A DNA stretch of 64,000 bases from G051903925 sp051903925 (lineage in GTDB: Bacteria > Pseudomonadota > Alphaproteobacteria > Zavarziniales > Zavarziniaceae), in the NCBI RefSeq assembly GCF_051903925.1, contig NZ_CP173678.1, positions 3,596,001 to 3,660,000 of the forward strand. The letters are read 5' to 3'. Shown here piece by piece: positions 19,088 to 27,804 of the stretch. The notes beneath the pieces are model-generated. The model saw only the letters and a list, made by a program, of their open reading frames with translations, was not told where the DNA came from and did no database searches. A program made the position numbers and the translations under genes. How positions within the stretch are numbered: position 1 is the first letter of the stretch; every line of letters starts with the position of its first letter.

Positions 19088-20302
19088 TCAGCGCGCGCGC
19101 TCGAAGACGGCGGCGATGCCCTGGCCGCCGCCGATGCACATCGTCTCCAGCCCGTACTTCCCGTCGCGGCGCACCAGTTCGCGCGTCAGGTTGGCCAGGA
19201 TACGCCCGCCGGTGGCGCCGATCGGATGGCCCAGCGAGATGCCGGAGCCGTTGACGTTCAGGATGTCGTGCCGGCTGTCCTGCGGCCCCCAGCCCCAGCC
19301 CTTGAGGCAGGCGAGCACCTGCGGCGCGAAGGCCTCGTTGAGCTCGATCACGTCGATGTCGTCCCAGCCCAGGCCATTGCGCGCGAACAGCCGCTCGACC
19401 GCGGGTACCGGGCCGATGCCCATGCGGCTGGGATCGCACCCCGCCGCCGCCGCGCTGTGGAAGAAGGCGATGGGCTCAAGGCCCAGCTCCTCCAACTTGT
19501 CTTCGGCCACGACCAGGCAGGCGGCGGCGGCGTCGTTCTGCTGGCTGGCATTGCCGGCCGTCACCACGCCGCCCTCGATCGGGCGCAGGCGGCCCAGCGT
19601 CTCCATGCTGGCATCGGCGCGATAGCCCTCGTCATGGCTGAAGACGAACGGGTCACCCTTCTTCTGTGGGACCGAGACCGGCACCAGCTCGTCGTCGAAC
19701 AGGCCCTTGGCCCAGGCGGCGGCGGCGCGCTGGTGGCTGCGCACGGCATAGGCGTCCGCGTCCTCGCGGCTGATGGCATAGTCCTTGGCCAGGTTCTCGG
19801 CCGTCTCGATCATGCCGCTGATGACGCCGAAGCGCTCGATCGGCTGCGACATCAGGCGGCCCCGGGTCAGGCGGTCGTGCAGGGTCAGGTTGCCGGCGCG
19901 CACGCCGCCGCGCACATCGGTCGTGTAGTGCTCGACATTGGACATCGACTCGACGCCGCCGGCGACGACCACGTCCGACATGCCCGTCTGGACCATCATC
20001 GCGGCATTGACCACGGCCTGAAGCCCCGAGCCGCAGCGCCGGTCCAGCTGATAACCTGGCACCTCCAGCGGCAGGCCCGCGGCCAGCCAGGACCAGTGGC
20101 CGATGGCCGGGGCCTCGCCATTGCCATAGCCCTGCGAGAAGACGACGTCGTCGACGCGCGCCGGGTCGATCTTCGTGCGCTCCATCAGCGCCTTCAGGAT
20201 GACGCCGCCCAACTGGCCAGCGGACATCGAGGCCAGGCTGCCACCGAACTTTCCCACGGCAGTCCTGATGGGCGTCACAATCGCGGCACGGCGCAGGGTC
20301 AT
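19088..20302 (-). CDS. Acetyl-CoA C-acyltransferase (thiolase)
   Basis: A 404-residue thiolase that joins or cleaves acyl-CoA with acetyl-CoA. The nucleophilic Cys90 is in DRRCGSGLQA. The C-terminal signatures NGSGISLGHPIGATG and CIGGGQG give the catalytic His and second Cys. The ATG at 20302 has a GGGAGAAG ribosome binding site. The gene could serve fatty acid degradation, polyhydroxybutyrate synthesis or aromatic catabolism (PhaA, AtoB and PcaF types cannot be told apart here). No partner reductase or hydratase is adjacent. It is divergent from the FAD oxidoreductase, with a 214-base gap for promoters. Confidence 0.92.
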   Translation of the reverse strand: MTLRRAAIVTPIRTAVGKFGGSLASMSAGQLGGVILKALMERTKIDPARVDDVVFSQGYGNGEAPAIGHWSWLAAGLPLEVPGYQLDRRCGSGLQAVVNAAMMVQTGMSDVVVAGGVESMSNVEHYTTDVRGGVRAGNLTLHDRLTRGRLMSQPIERFGVISGMIETAENLAKDYAISREDADAYAVRSHQRAAAAWAKGLFDDELVPVSVPQKKGDPFVFSHDEGYRADASMETLGRLRPIEGGVVTAGNASQQNDAAAACLVVAEDKLEELGLEPIAFFHSAAAAGCDPSRMGIGPVPAVERLFARNGLGWDDIDVIELNEAFAPQVLACLKGWGWGPQDSRHDILNVNGSGISLGHPIGATGGRILANLTRELVRRDGKYGLETMCIGGGQGIAAVFERAR

Positions 20303-20516
20303 TGATCTTCTCCCATGCGGGCACCGGCGCTGGCGCCCGTTCTTGTCGTCTGGTGGGTCCGGTCGAACTGGATGGCAAGCGCGTAGCAAGGCTGGCCGCC
20401 GAAAGCTAGTCGCTTGGACGCGTCCAACCACGCGCCACCGGTTCGCAAGGGGGACCGCGATTGCGCGGAACTCCAGGGCGCGCAGTTCGTTGGGCAGCCC
20501 AGCCTGGAGGTTGCTG

Positions 20517-21746
20517 ATGCTTACGGAACAGCGTGACTTGAGGACGGGGCGACCATGCTGGTCGGACCCGGACGGCGCGGCCCTGCCATCGGCCGCGGCG
20601 CCGGGCCACGTGGACGTGGCAATCGTCGGCGCGGGCGTCATGGGCGCGATGCTGGCGGACCGGCTGGCCGGCAGCGGGGCGCGGGTCGCCCTGTTCGACC
20701 GCAGGCCACCCGCGGCCGGCAGCACGGCGGCGTCGACCGCGCTGGTCATGTGGGGCATGGACGTGCCGCTGACCCACCTTGCCCGCGACATCGGCGCCGA
20801 GGAGGCAGCCCGGCGCTGGCGCCGTGTGTACCAGGCGGTGCAGCGCCTGGCGCGGCATGTCGACGAGGGCGGGCTGGACGCGCGGCGGATCGACCGTCCC
20901 GAGCTGTACCTGGCGGGCACGCTGCTGGATGTGGAGGCCCTGGCGGCGGAGGGCGCAGCGCGGCAGGCCGCGGGCCTGCCCTCGACCTTCCTGGACGCGG
21001 CGGACGTGGGACGACGCTTCGACATCGCGCCCCGGGCGGCCCTGCTCTCCGGCGGTGCCTGCGAGGTCGATCCCGTGCGCCTGACCCACGCGCTGCTGCA
21101 GCGCGCGATCGCTGCCGGGGCCACCATCACCTGGCCCAGCAACGTGATCGGGCTGGATGAGGACGCGCAGCGCGTCCGGCTGTACCTGGAGGATGGCGGC
21201 AGGGTCTCGGCCGACCACGTGGTGATCGCGGGCGGCTATGAGCGCGCCCTGGCCTTGCTGCCCGACGACTTCGAGCTCCTCTCCAGCTTCGCGATCGCAA
21301 CCCCGCCCGGCACGGCGCCGCTGTGGCGCGAGAACGCGCTGATCTGGGAAGCGTCCGACCCCTACCTCTACACCCGCGCCACGGCGGACGGCCGTGTCAT
21401 CGCGGGCGGCGGAGATGAGGAGACGACCGACCCACAGGCGCGTGACGCGCTGATGGACGCCAAGACCCGGATGCTCCGCCGTCGCCTGGGCGAGCTCGCC
21501 GACACGCCGGAACCGGTGGTCGATTGCGCCTGGAGCGCGCTGTTCGGCACCTCGCCCGACGGCCTGCCGGCGGTCGGCCGTGCCCAGGGCCAGGCACGCA
21601 CCTGGCTGGCCAGCGGCTTTGGCGGCAACGGCGTCAGCTTTGCGGCGTTGGCGGCCGAGCTGATCGCGGCCGAGCTGGAGGGGACGCCGGACCGCGATGC
21701 CGCCTGCTTCGATCCCTATCGCTTCCAGGACCTCAGCCGTCGGTGA
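20517..21746 (+). CDS. FAD-dependent oxidoreductase, DadA/glycine oxidase-like
   Basis: A 409-residue DAO-family flavoprotein. The dinucleotide motif VAIVGAGVMGAMLADRLA starts near residue 35, and the C-terminal FAD contacts SPDGLPAVG and ASGFGGNGVSFAAL are present. Such enzymes oxidise amino acids or secondary amines. The substrate cannot be named. The ATG at 20517 has GGAGG about six bases upstream. Its last 14 bases overlap the end of the convergent rtcR gene. Confidence 0.85.
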   Translation: MLTEQRDLRTGRPCWSDPDGAALPSAAAPGHVDVAIVGAGVMGAMLADRLAGSGARVALFDRRPPAAGSTAASTALVMWGMDVPLTHLARDIGAEEAARRWRRVYQAVQRLARHVDEGGLDARRIDRPELYLAGTLLDVEALAAEGAARQAAGLPSTFLDAADVGRRFDIAPRAALLSGGACEVDPVRLTHALLQRAIAAGATITWPSNVIGLDEDAQRVRLYLEDGGRVSADHVVIAGGYERALALLPDDFELLSSFAIATPPGTAPLWRENALIWEASDPYLYTRATADGRVIAGGGDEETTDPQARDALMDAKTRMLRRRLGELADTPEPVVDCAWSALFGTSPDGLPAVGRAQGQARTWLASGFGGNGVSFAALAAELIAAELEGTPDRDAACFDPYRFQDLSRR

Positions 21747-23325
21747 TCGCCGTCCAGTCCAGGCCGAAGCGGGCCAGGTACTTGCGCAGGCGATCGGCGT
21801 CGTTGGCGCTGGCCCGGCGCGTGCGCGAGACGGCGAACAGGGCGCGCCCGGCCTCCGACAGCGACCGGCTGGCGCGGCAGACCCGGACCACCTCCGCCAG
21901 CTGGACGCGGTCGAACGGGTCCAGCGCCGCCACCGCTTCGGCCGGAAGCACGGCGCGCAGGTCGGCTGCCGGCTGTGCTGCCTGGCCGGACCACAGCCGA
22001 CCCAGGCGCGCGATCTCTGCCTCCACGCAGTCCAGGTCGATGCGGCCCTTCGGCGACAATGTCGCCATGCGCGTGACGCTGGCGGCCAGGTCGCGGAAAT
22101 TGCCGGGCCAGGATGCCTCCGGCCCGGTGGCAAAAGCCAGGTAGCGGGTGCGCGCCTCGCGGTTGAAGCTGACGTGCTCGCCCTCCCGCTCGGCGAAGCG
22201 GTCGAGTTCGTAGTCCAGGTTGGGCTCGACGTCCTCCCGCCGCTGGGCCAGGCCCGGCAAGGCAAAGGTCCACAGGTTCAGGCGGGCGAGCAGGTCGTCG
22301 CGAAAGGCGCGGCGCGCGACCGCGTCGCCCAGGTCGCGATTGGTCCCGGCGATGAGCTGGAAATCCGACTCCACCTCGCGGTCCGAGCCCACGGGCAGGA
22401 AGCGCCGGTCCTCGATCGCGCGCAGGATCATCGCCTGCTCGTCCAGGCCCAGCTCGCCGATCTCGTCCAGGAAGAGCATGCCCTTGTCGGCCGCGCGCAA
22501 CAGGCCCGGCCGGTCGGCCACGGCACCGGTGAAGGCACCCTTGCGGTGCCCGAACAAGGCCGACATGGCGCCATCGCCCCGCAGCGTCGCGCAGTTCACC
22601 TCGACAAACGCGCCGCCCACCTGATGCTTCTGGCGCTTCAGTTCGAAGATGCGGCGCGCCAGGTGGCTCTTGCCCGCACCCGTCGGCCCCATCAGAAGGA
22701 TGGGCGCGCGCGAGCGCAGGGCTACCTGCTCGATCTCGTCGATCATGCGGTTGAAGGCGGCACTCCGCGTCTCGATCCCCGACTTCAGGAACGAGGTCCC
22801 CTCCGCCCTGGCGACGGCGAAGCGGGTCGCGATGCTGTCATAGCGCGACAGGTCCAGGTCGATGACGGACCAGGTGCCAAGTGGTCCGCGTTCCCGCTTC
22901 CGCGGCGATGTCTGCAACAGCCGCCCCGGCAGGTAGCGTGCCTCGGTCAGCAGGAACAGGCAGATCTGCACGACATGGGTGCCGGTCGTGATGTGGATCA
23001 GGCAGTCCTCGACCTCCGGGTCGAGGGCCTGCCCCCGCGCGAAGTCCAGCAGCTTGCCGTAGACCTCCTCGAAGTCCCACGGGTTGGCAAAGTCGATGAC
23101 CCGCAGCTCCACCCGCGTCTCGGGCGAGACAGAGGCGATGTCGGCGGCCACGAACTCCGCCAGCCGGCGATGGGGCGAGCCATGCAGCAGGATCAGGCGG
23201 TCGACGCGCAGATCCTCGTTCATGACCAGGCTGACCGTCGGCCGCCAGCGCTCCCACCGGCTGGGCTGGAATGCGCTGGCATCCAGGGTCGAACCCAGGA
23301 AGCCGATGACGACGAGGGGCTTCAT
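21733..23325 (-). CDS. rtcR: Sigma-54-dependent RNA-repair regulator RtcR
   Basis: A 530-residue protein, close to the E. coli length. Residues 1-180 form the CARF-like ligand domain (VIGFLGSTLD, LLHGSPHRRLAEF, HITTGTHVVQ). The AAA+ core follows, with Walker A GPTGAGKS at 213-220, the sigma-54 contact loop GAFTGA at 263-268 and Walker B LFLDEI at 284-289. A DNA-binding end completes it. In E. coli RtcR activates rtcBA when RNA damage products accumulate. Here it is divergent from rtcB with a sigma-54 promoter in between. The ATG at 23325 lies right beside the palindromes described separately. Confidence 0.95.
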   Translation of the reverse strand: MKPLVVIGFLGSTLDASAFQPSRWERWRPTVSLVMNEDLRVDRLILLHGSPHRRLAEFVAADIASVSPETRVELRVIDFANPWDFEEVYGKLLDFARGQALDPEVEDCLIHITTGTHVVQICLFLLTEARYLPGRLLQTSPRKRERGPLGTWSVIDLDLSRYDSIATRFAVARAEGTSFLKSGIETRSAAFNRMIDEIEQVALRSRAPILLMGPTGAGKSHLARRIFELKRQKHQVGGAFVEVNCATLRGDGAMSALFGHRKGAFTGAVADRPGLLRAADKGMLFLDEIGELGLDEQAMILRAIEDRRFLPVGSDREVESDFQLIAGTNRDLGDAVARRAFRDDLLARLNLWTFALPGLAQRREDVEPNLDYELDRFAEREGEHVSFNREARTRYLAFATGPEASWPGNFRDLAASVTRMATLSPKGRIDLDCVEAEIARLGRLWSGQAAQPAADLRAVLPAEAVAALDPFDRVQLAEVVRVCRASRSLSEAGRALFAVSRTRRASANDADRLRKYLARFGLDWTAITDG

Positions 23326-23326
23326 T

Positions 23327-23354
23327 CCTATACGATAGGATAAAGTACGATCCT
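23327..23354. promoter_or_regulatory. Nested dyads at the rtcR start: candidate RtcR enhancer site
   Basis: CCTAT at 23327-23331 pairs with ATAGG at 23335-23339, and AGGAT at 23337-23341 pairs with ATCCT at 23350-23354. The stretch is clearly less GC-rich than its surroundings. It sits about 100 bases upstream of the -24 element of the rtcB promoter, a usual distance for a bacterial enhancer-binding protein. It also touches the rtcR start, so autoregulation is possible. Binding is inferred only. Confidence 0.4.
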
Positions 23355-23451
23355 GTGCGATCAACTTTACTTCTGCCCGCTTGCCGGGCCTCTCGCGCCA
23401 AAGCCGCGGCATTCCTGGGCAGGGCCAGAATGGCCAGCGCCGGGGCTGCGG

Positions 23452-23468
23452 TTGGCACGCTCCCTGCT
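23452..23468 (+). promoter_or_regulatory. Sigma-54 promoter of rtcBA
   Basis: The bases TTGGCACG-CTCC-CTGCT match the sigma-54 consensus (TTGGCACG-N4-TTGCT). The invariant GG is at 23454-23455 and the invariant GC at 23466-23467, with the required ten bases between them. Transcription should start about 12 bases past the GC, near 23479, giving an untranslated leader of about 135 bases before rtcB. An adjacent sigma-54 activator (RtcR) strongly supports the call. Confidence 0.85.
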
Positions 23469-23613
23469 ATGGAGGGCATGTCCGGCGCAGCGGCCTATCC
23501 GCGGATGCAGCCGGCCAGGTGGTGCAGGGGCGGCCGGAATGGGCTGGCCGCCCCCAGGGTGCGGATGGGCAAGCCGCCCCGGTGCCACCGAACAGGGTGA
23601 AGGACAGGTCAGC

Positions 23614-24840
23614 ATGTGCGAACGAAATCATGACATCCAGCACGTGGAGGGCGGCGTGCCGATCCGGCTGTGGACGCGCGGCGTCCCGGTGGAGGACAAG
23701 GCCCGCGCGCAGCTGGTCCGGGCCGCGCAGATGCCGTTCGTGTTCAAGCATGTGGCGGTGATGCCGGACGTTCACGTGGGCATCGGCGCGACCGTCGGTT
23801 CGGTCATCCCGACCCGCGGCGCCATCATCCCGGCGGCGGTCGGTGTCGATATCGGCTGCGGCATGATGGCGGCGCGCACCTCGCTGGTCGCGGCGGACCT
23901 GCCCGACACCCTGGAGGGCGTCCGCGCGGCGATCGAGCGCGCCGTGCCGCATGGCCGCGAGGTGAACCGCGCCAAGCGCGACAAGGGCGCCTGGGGCGAG
24001 CCCCCGGCCGAGATCGTGGAAGCCTGGGCCACGCTGGCGGAGCGCTTTGCCCGGATCACGGAGAAGTACCCACGCCTGAAGAACACCAACAACCTGGTGC
24101 ACCTGGGGACGCTGGGAACCGGCAACCACTTCATCGAGCTGTGCCTGGATACGGAACAGCGCGTCTGGGTGATGCTGCACTCGGGTTCTCGTGGGGTCGG
24201 CAACGCGATCGGCACGTTCTTCATCGAACTGGCGAAGAAGGACATGCGGACCTGGTTCGTGAACCTGCCGGACGAGGACCTGGCTTATTTCCCGGAAGGG
24301 ACGCAGCACTTCGCCGACTATGTCGAGGCGGTGGGCTGGGCCCAGGACTTCGCGGCGCTGAACCGGCGCATGATGATGACCAACGTCATCCGTGCGCTGC
24401 GGACCCAGGTCGACAGGCCGTTCGAGGCCGAGCTGGAGGCGGTGAACTGCCACCACAACTACGTGGCGCGGGAACACCATTTCGGCGAGAACATCCTGGT
24501 CACGCGCAAGGGGGCGGTGCGCGCGGCAAAGGGCGCCTTGGGGATCATTCCGGGCTCGATGGGGGCGAAGTCCTTCATCGTGCGCGGCCTGGGAAACCCG
24601 GACTCGTTCGACAGCTGCAGCCACGGCGCGGGCCGCGTGATGTCCCGCACGGCGGCCAAGAAGCTGGTCACGCTCGCGGAGCACGTGGCCGACACCCAGG
24701 GCGTGTCGTGCCGCAAGGATGAGAGCGTGATCGACGAGACGCCGCGCGCCTACAAGCCGATCGAGGCGGTGATGGCCGCCCAGGCCGACCTGGTCGAGAT
24801 CGTCCATACGTTGAAGCAGGTCGTGTGCGTGAAGGGGTAG
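23614..24840 (+). CDS. rtcB: RNA-splicing ligase RtcB
   Basis: A 408-residue GTP/Mn-dependent ligase, the same length as E. coli RtcB, that joins 2',3'-cyclic phosphate (or 3'-phosphate) RNA ends to 5'-OH ends. Metal ligands are visible in VDIGCGMM, GTGNHFIE and HSGSRG. The guanylylated His is residue 337 in SHGAGR, the same number as in E. coli. The ATG at 23614 has AAGGA about 13 bases upstream. It is followed 39 bases later by rtcA, so the two form the rtcBA operon under RtcR control. Confidence 0.97.
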   Translation: MCERNHDIQHVEGGVPIRLWTRGVPVEDKARAQLVRAAQMPFVFKHVAVMPDVHVGIGATVGSVIPTRGAIIPAAVGVDIGCGMMAARTSLVAADLPDTLEGVRAAIERAVPHGREVNRAKRDKGAWGEPPAEIVEAWATLAERFARITEKYPRLKNTNNLVHLGTLGTGNHFIELCLDTEQRVWVMLHSGSRGVGNAIGTFFIELAKKDMRTWFVNLPDEDLAYFPEGTQHFADYVEAVGWAQDFAALNRRMMMTNVIRALRTQVDRPFEAELEAVNCHHNYVAREHHFGENILVTRKGAVRAAKGALGIIPGSMGAKSFIVRGLGNPDSFDSCSHGAGRVMSRTAAKKLVTLAEHVADTQGVSCRKDESVIDETPRAYKPIEAVMAAQADLVEIVHTLKQVVCVKG

Positions 24841-24879
24841 CGCCTGCTGCCCCTTCCGTCACCCGGCGGAGAGAGTGTC

Positions 24880-25893
24880 ATGATCGTCATCGACGGATCG
24901 GAGGGCGAGGGCGGCGGCCAGGTCGTGCGCAATGCGCTGGCCCTGTCGCTGGTCACCGGCCAGCCGTTCCGCATCACCAGCATTCGCGGCCGGCGACCCA
25001 AGCCTGGGCTGATGCGCCAGCACCTGACCGCGGTCGAGGCAGCCTGCGCCATCGGCGGCGGCACGTGTGACGGTGCCGCCGTCAACGCAACCGAAATCAC
25101 CTTCCGGCCGGGCCGCGTCCGGGCCGGCGACTACCACTTCGCCGTGGGCACTGCGGGCAGCACCGGGCTGGTCCTTCAGACCATCCTGCTGCCGCTGGCC
25201 CTGGCGGACGGCCCTTCCCGCCTGGTGCTGGAAGGCGGCACGCACAACGACATGGCGCCGCCCTTCGACTTCCTGGAGCGGGTCTTCCTGCCGGTCGTCA
25301 ACCGGATGGGGCCATGTGTCGAGGCCCGCCTTGTGCGCCACGGCTTCCATCCGCGAGGCGGCGGCCGGATAGAGGTCGCGATCACGCCGGCACCATTGCG
25401 CCGTGTCGAGTGCACGGCGCGGGGGCCGCTGGTCTCCGTCGCGGCGACCGCGCTGTTCGCCGCCCTGCCCTTCGACATCGCCGAGCGCGAGCTGAAGGCG
25501 GCACGCACCATCCTGGACTGGCCGGAGGACGCCTTCCGCGTGCGGCAGCTGCCCGGCGACCAGGGTCCCGGCACGGTGCTTCTGCTGGAGGCGCAATTCG
25601 CGCACGGGGCCGAGATCGTGACCGGCTTCGGCCGCTTTGGTACGCCGGCGCACCAGCTGGCCAGGAAGGCGGCGCGGCGCATGGCGGGCTACATCGCGGC
25701 GGGTGCCTTTGCCGGGCCCTTCCTGGCGGACCAGCTTCTGCTGCCTCTGGCACTGGCGGGCGGCGGCGCCTTCACCACCGTGAAGCCCAGCCAGCACAGC
25801 CGGACCGCGGCCGACATCATCGCCCGCTTCACAGGCCGCCACTGGCACTTCGTCCCCCAGGCCGACGGGACGCACCTGGTGTCGCTGGCCTGA
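24880..25893 (+). CDS. rtcA: RNA 3'-terminal phosphate cyclase RtcA
   Basis: A 337-residue ATP-dependent enzyme that turns RNA 3'-phosphate ends into 2',3'-cyclic phosphates. The N-terminal signature DGSEGEGGGQVVRNALALS and the RGRRPKPGLMRQHL block are intact. The adenylylated His is residue 306 in KPSQHSRT, equivalent to His309 of E. coli. It is the second gene of rtcBA; together with RtcB it can regenerate and seal broken RNA ends. Confidence 0.96.
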   Translation: MIVIDGSEGEGGGQVVRNALALSLVTGQPFRITSIRGRRPKPGLMRQHLTAVEAACAIGGGTCDGAAVNATEITFRPGRVRAGDYHFAVGTAGSTGLVLQTILLPLALADGPSRLVLEGGTHNDMAPPFDFLERVFLPVVNRMGPCVEARLVRHGFHPRGGGRIEVAITPAPLRRVECTARGPLVSVAATALFAALPFDIAERELKAARTILDWPEDAFRVRQLPGDQGPGTVLLLEAQFAHGAEIVTGFGRFGTPAHQLARKAARRMAGYIAAGAFAGPFLADQLLLPLALAGGGAFTTVKPSQHSRTAADIIARFTGRHWHFVPQADGTHLVSLA

Positions 25894-25919
25894 CTCGGCG
25901 CAGGACAGCCACCTTGAGC

Positions 25920-26183
25920 TCAGCGCAGCTGGCTGTCCTTGCTGCCCCGCCGGTTGAAGCCGGCGGGGCGGAGCTTGGCATCGCGCTCGGCCTGGCAGGC
26001 CACGCAGGTGCGCGTCGACGGCAGGGCGCGGCGGCGCGCCTCGGGGATATCCTCGCCGCAATCGTCGCAGGTGGGCGAACCGATGCCGCCGGCCATGCGG
26101 GCGCGTGCGGTGTTCACCCCATCACTGACCGTGTCGTCGATCTGGTCCTGGATATTGCCGTCGCGCGTCCAGCCACCGGCCAT
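25920..26183 (-). CDS. DksA/TraR-family C4 zinc-finger protein (YbiI-like)
   Basis: An 87-residue protein with a C-terminal zinc finger of the pattern C-x2-C-x17-C-x2-C (CDDCGEDIPEARR...TCVAC). The N-terminal part (NIQDQIDDTVSDGVNTARA) is short, without the long coiled coil of full DksA. That places it with TraR/YbiI-like small forms, which may act in the secondary channel of RNA polymerase. The ATG at 26183 gives the size usual for that group. It converges on rtcA with a 26-base gap. Confidence 0.85.
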   Translation of the reverse strand: MAGGWTRDGNIQDQIDDTVSDGVNTARARMAGGIGSPTCDDCGEDIPEARRRALPSTRTCVACQAERDAKLRPAGFNRRGSKDSQLR

Positions 26184-26282
26184 TGCGTGTTCCCTTTCCC
26201 GGTCCTGTCGGGCTTCGTATCGTGCCGCCCTCAACACCGGGCGGTCCAGACTGGTTCGCGCGGATCAGCCCTGGAGTGTGCG

Positions 26283-26585
26283 ATGGGCCTGGCCCTGGAC
26301 GGCTGGATGGTGGAGTGGGACCCGGGCGATCCCACCTCGGTCCGCGTGGGGCCGTGGCCCGACCGCACGGGCTGGACCCGGAACTGGACGTTCAAGACCG
26401 GCGCCTATGACCAGGACGGCAGCGCCACCACCCCGGCCGAGCAGTTCGGCGCGATGATGACGATCTTTGCCCTGCTGGTCGTGCGCGACGGCCTCGACCC
26501 CGCCTTGCTTCACCGCGAGTTCAGGAAGATCGATGCCTACCGCGCGCAGGTCGGCCACCGCATCGACGGCGACGCGGAAGGCTAG
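26283..26585 (+). CDS. Hypothetical protein, 100 aa
   Basis: No family is recognised. The protein begins MGLALDGWMVEWDPGDPTSV and is Trp-rich in its first 40 residues. A likely helix (ATTPAEQFGAMMTIFALLVVRDG) follows and it ends in a charged tail. No signal peptide or clear membrane helix is seen. It is divergent from the DksA/TraR-like gene (about 100 bases between starts). Its stop directly abuts the stop of the convergent hydrolase. Confidence 0.6.
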   Translation: MGLALDGWMVEWDPGDPTSVRVGPWPDRTGWTRNWTFKTGAYDQDGSATTPAEQFGAMMTIFALLVVRDGLDPALLHREFRKIDAYRAQVGHRIDGDAEG

Positions 26586-27326
26586 TCAGGACCAGGTCAG
26601 CCATTCGCGCAGCAGCGCCGTCGTCTCCTCAGGGCGTTCCATCGCCGGCAGGTGTCCGCAATCCGGCAGGACGTGCAGGCGCGAGCCGGCAATGCCGCGG
26701 TGGATCTCCTCCGCCTCGGCCACCGGCGTCAGCTGGTCGTTGGCGCCGACGACGACCAGCGTGGGCACGCGGATCGTGCCCAGGATGGGCCGCGAATCGG
26801 CGCGGGCCAGGATTGCCTCCTGCTGCCGCACGAAGGCGGCGCCGCCAACCCGCCGCGCCATCGCCTTCAACGCGGCACCAACCTCCGGCGGCACGTTGCC
26901 CACGTCGATCAGGTAGGGCAGCAGCCGGTCGGTGACGCCGGCAAACCGCCCGCTTTTGAGCGAGGCTATGGCCGCCCGCCGCTTGGCCTGGCGGGCCGGG
27001 TCGTCGGGTCCGGCACTGGTATCGAACAGCGCCAGGCGCTCGACCCGCTCAGGTGCCTGGCGCATGATCTCAAGCGCCACATAGCCCCCCATCGACAGGC
27101 CGGCCAGGGCGAAGCGGGGCGGCGCCGACGCCAGGCAGCGCGCGGCCATGGCGGCGATCGTGTTGTCCTGGCTCAGGTCCCCGACCGTCGCCTCGACACG
27201 GCTGCCGAGCTCCTCGACCTGTGCCGCCCACAGGCGTGCGTCGCACAGCAGGCCCGGCAGGAGCAGCAGCGCCGTCGCACTCACCGGCGAAGCGCGGTCA
27301 GGATGCCGTCCGCCCATACCACGCAT
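26586..27326 (-). CDS. Alpha/beta hydrolase
   Basis: A protein of up to 246 residues with the alpha/beta-hydrolase fold. It has an LLLLPGLLCDARLW oxyanion-region start, the nucleophile elbow GLSMGG, a likely acid in VVGANDQLTPV and the catalytic His in LPDCGHLPAMERPE. The substrate is unknown; the closest look is to the general MhpC/BioH-like group. Start choice is uncertain: ATG at 27326 is used, but conserved sequence begins near GTG 27284. Confidence 0.82.
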   Translation of the reverse strand: MRGMGGRHPDRASPVSATALLLLPGLLCDARLWAAQVEELGSRVEATVGDLSQDNTIAAMAARCLASAPPRFALAGLSMGGYVALEIMRQAPERVERLALFDTSAGPDDPARQAKRRAAIASLKSGRFAGVTDRLLPYLIDVGNVPPEVGAALKAMARRVGGAAFVRQQEAILARADSRPILGTIRVPTLVVVGANDQLTPVAEAEEIHRGIAGSRLHVLPDCGHLPAMERPEETTALLREWLTWS

Positions 27327-27471
27327 TCAAAACGTTGTTTTTGACGCTGGACAGCGCGCATCGCCCCCCCTATCCCCATGGCGGCGCGTGGGGCGGCCAG
27401 GACCGGCCGCCCGCGCCGCCAGCCGACCGCCCGGGGGTGATCCGGGCCGGGGAACCACAAGGGGAGCATTC

Positions 27472-27759
27472 ATGAGCGCCTATGTCGTGTTCATCAAGGA
27501 CCGCGTCCGCGATGCGGAAGAGTTCGCCACCTATGGCAAGAAGGCCGGCGCCTCCATGGCCGGACACACCGTGAAGCCGCTGTCGGTCTACGGCAAGTGC
27601 GAGACCCTGGAAGGCCCGCCCATCGAGGGTTCGGTCATCGTCGAATTCCCGAGCATCGAGGCGGCCAAGGCCTGGTACAACAGCCCCGCCTACACCGATG
27701 CGCGCAAGCACCGCTTCCTGGGCGCCGACTACCGCGTCTTCATCACCGAAGGCCTCTGA
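27472..27759 (+). CDS. DUF1330 family protein, 95 aa
   Basis: A compact ferredoxin-like (dimeric alpha-beta barrel) protein. It starts MSAYVVFIKDRVRDAEEF and contains the family pattern VIVEFPSIEAAKAWYNSPAYTDAR. It has no signal and the length is usual. The ATG at 27472 is preceded by GGGGAG at good spacing. The function of DUF1330 is not established. It stands alone between a divergent hydrolase and a convergent rmuC. Confidence 0.9.
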   Translation: MSAYVVFIKDRVRDAEEFATYGKKAGASMAGHTVKPLSVYGKCETLEGPPIEGSVIVEFPSIEAAKAWYNSPAYTDARKHRFLGADYRVFITEGL

Positions 27760-27804
27760 TCCGGCCGGGCCCGTCTTCCCGTCACGGGGACGGGCCCGCT
27801 ACAC

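Noticed and set aside
20517..21746. Assigning the flavoprotein as D-amino-acid dehydrogenase DadA
   Set aside because: Only general DAO-family marks are visible; the neighbours do not support amino acid catabolism.
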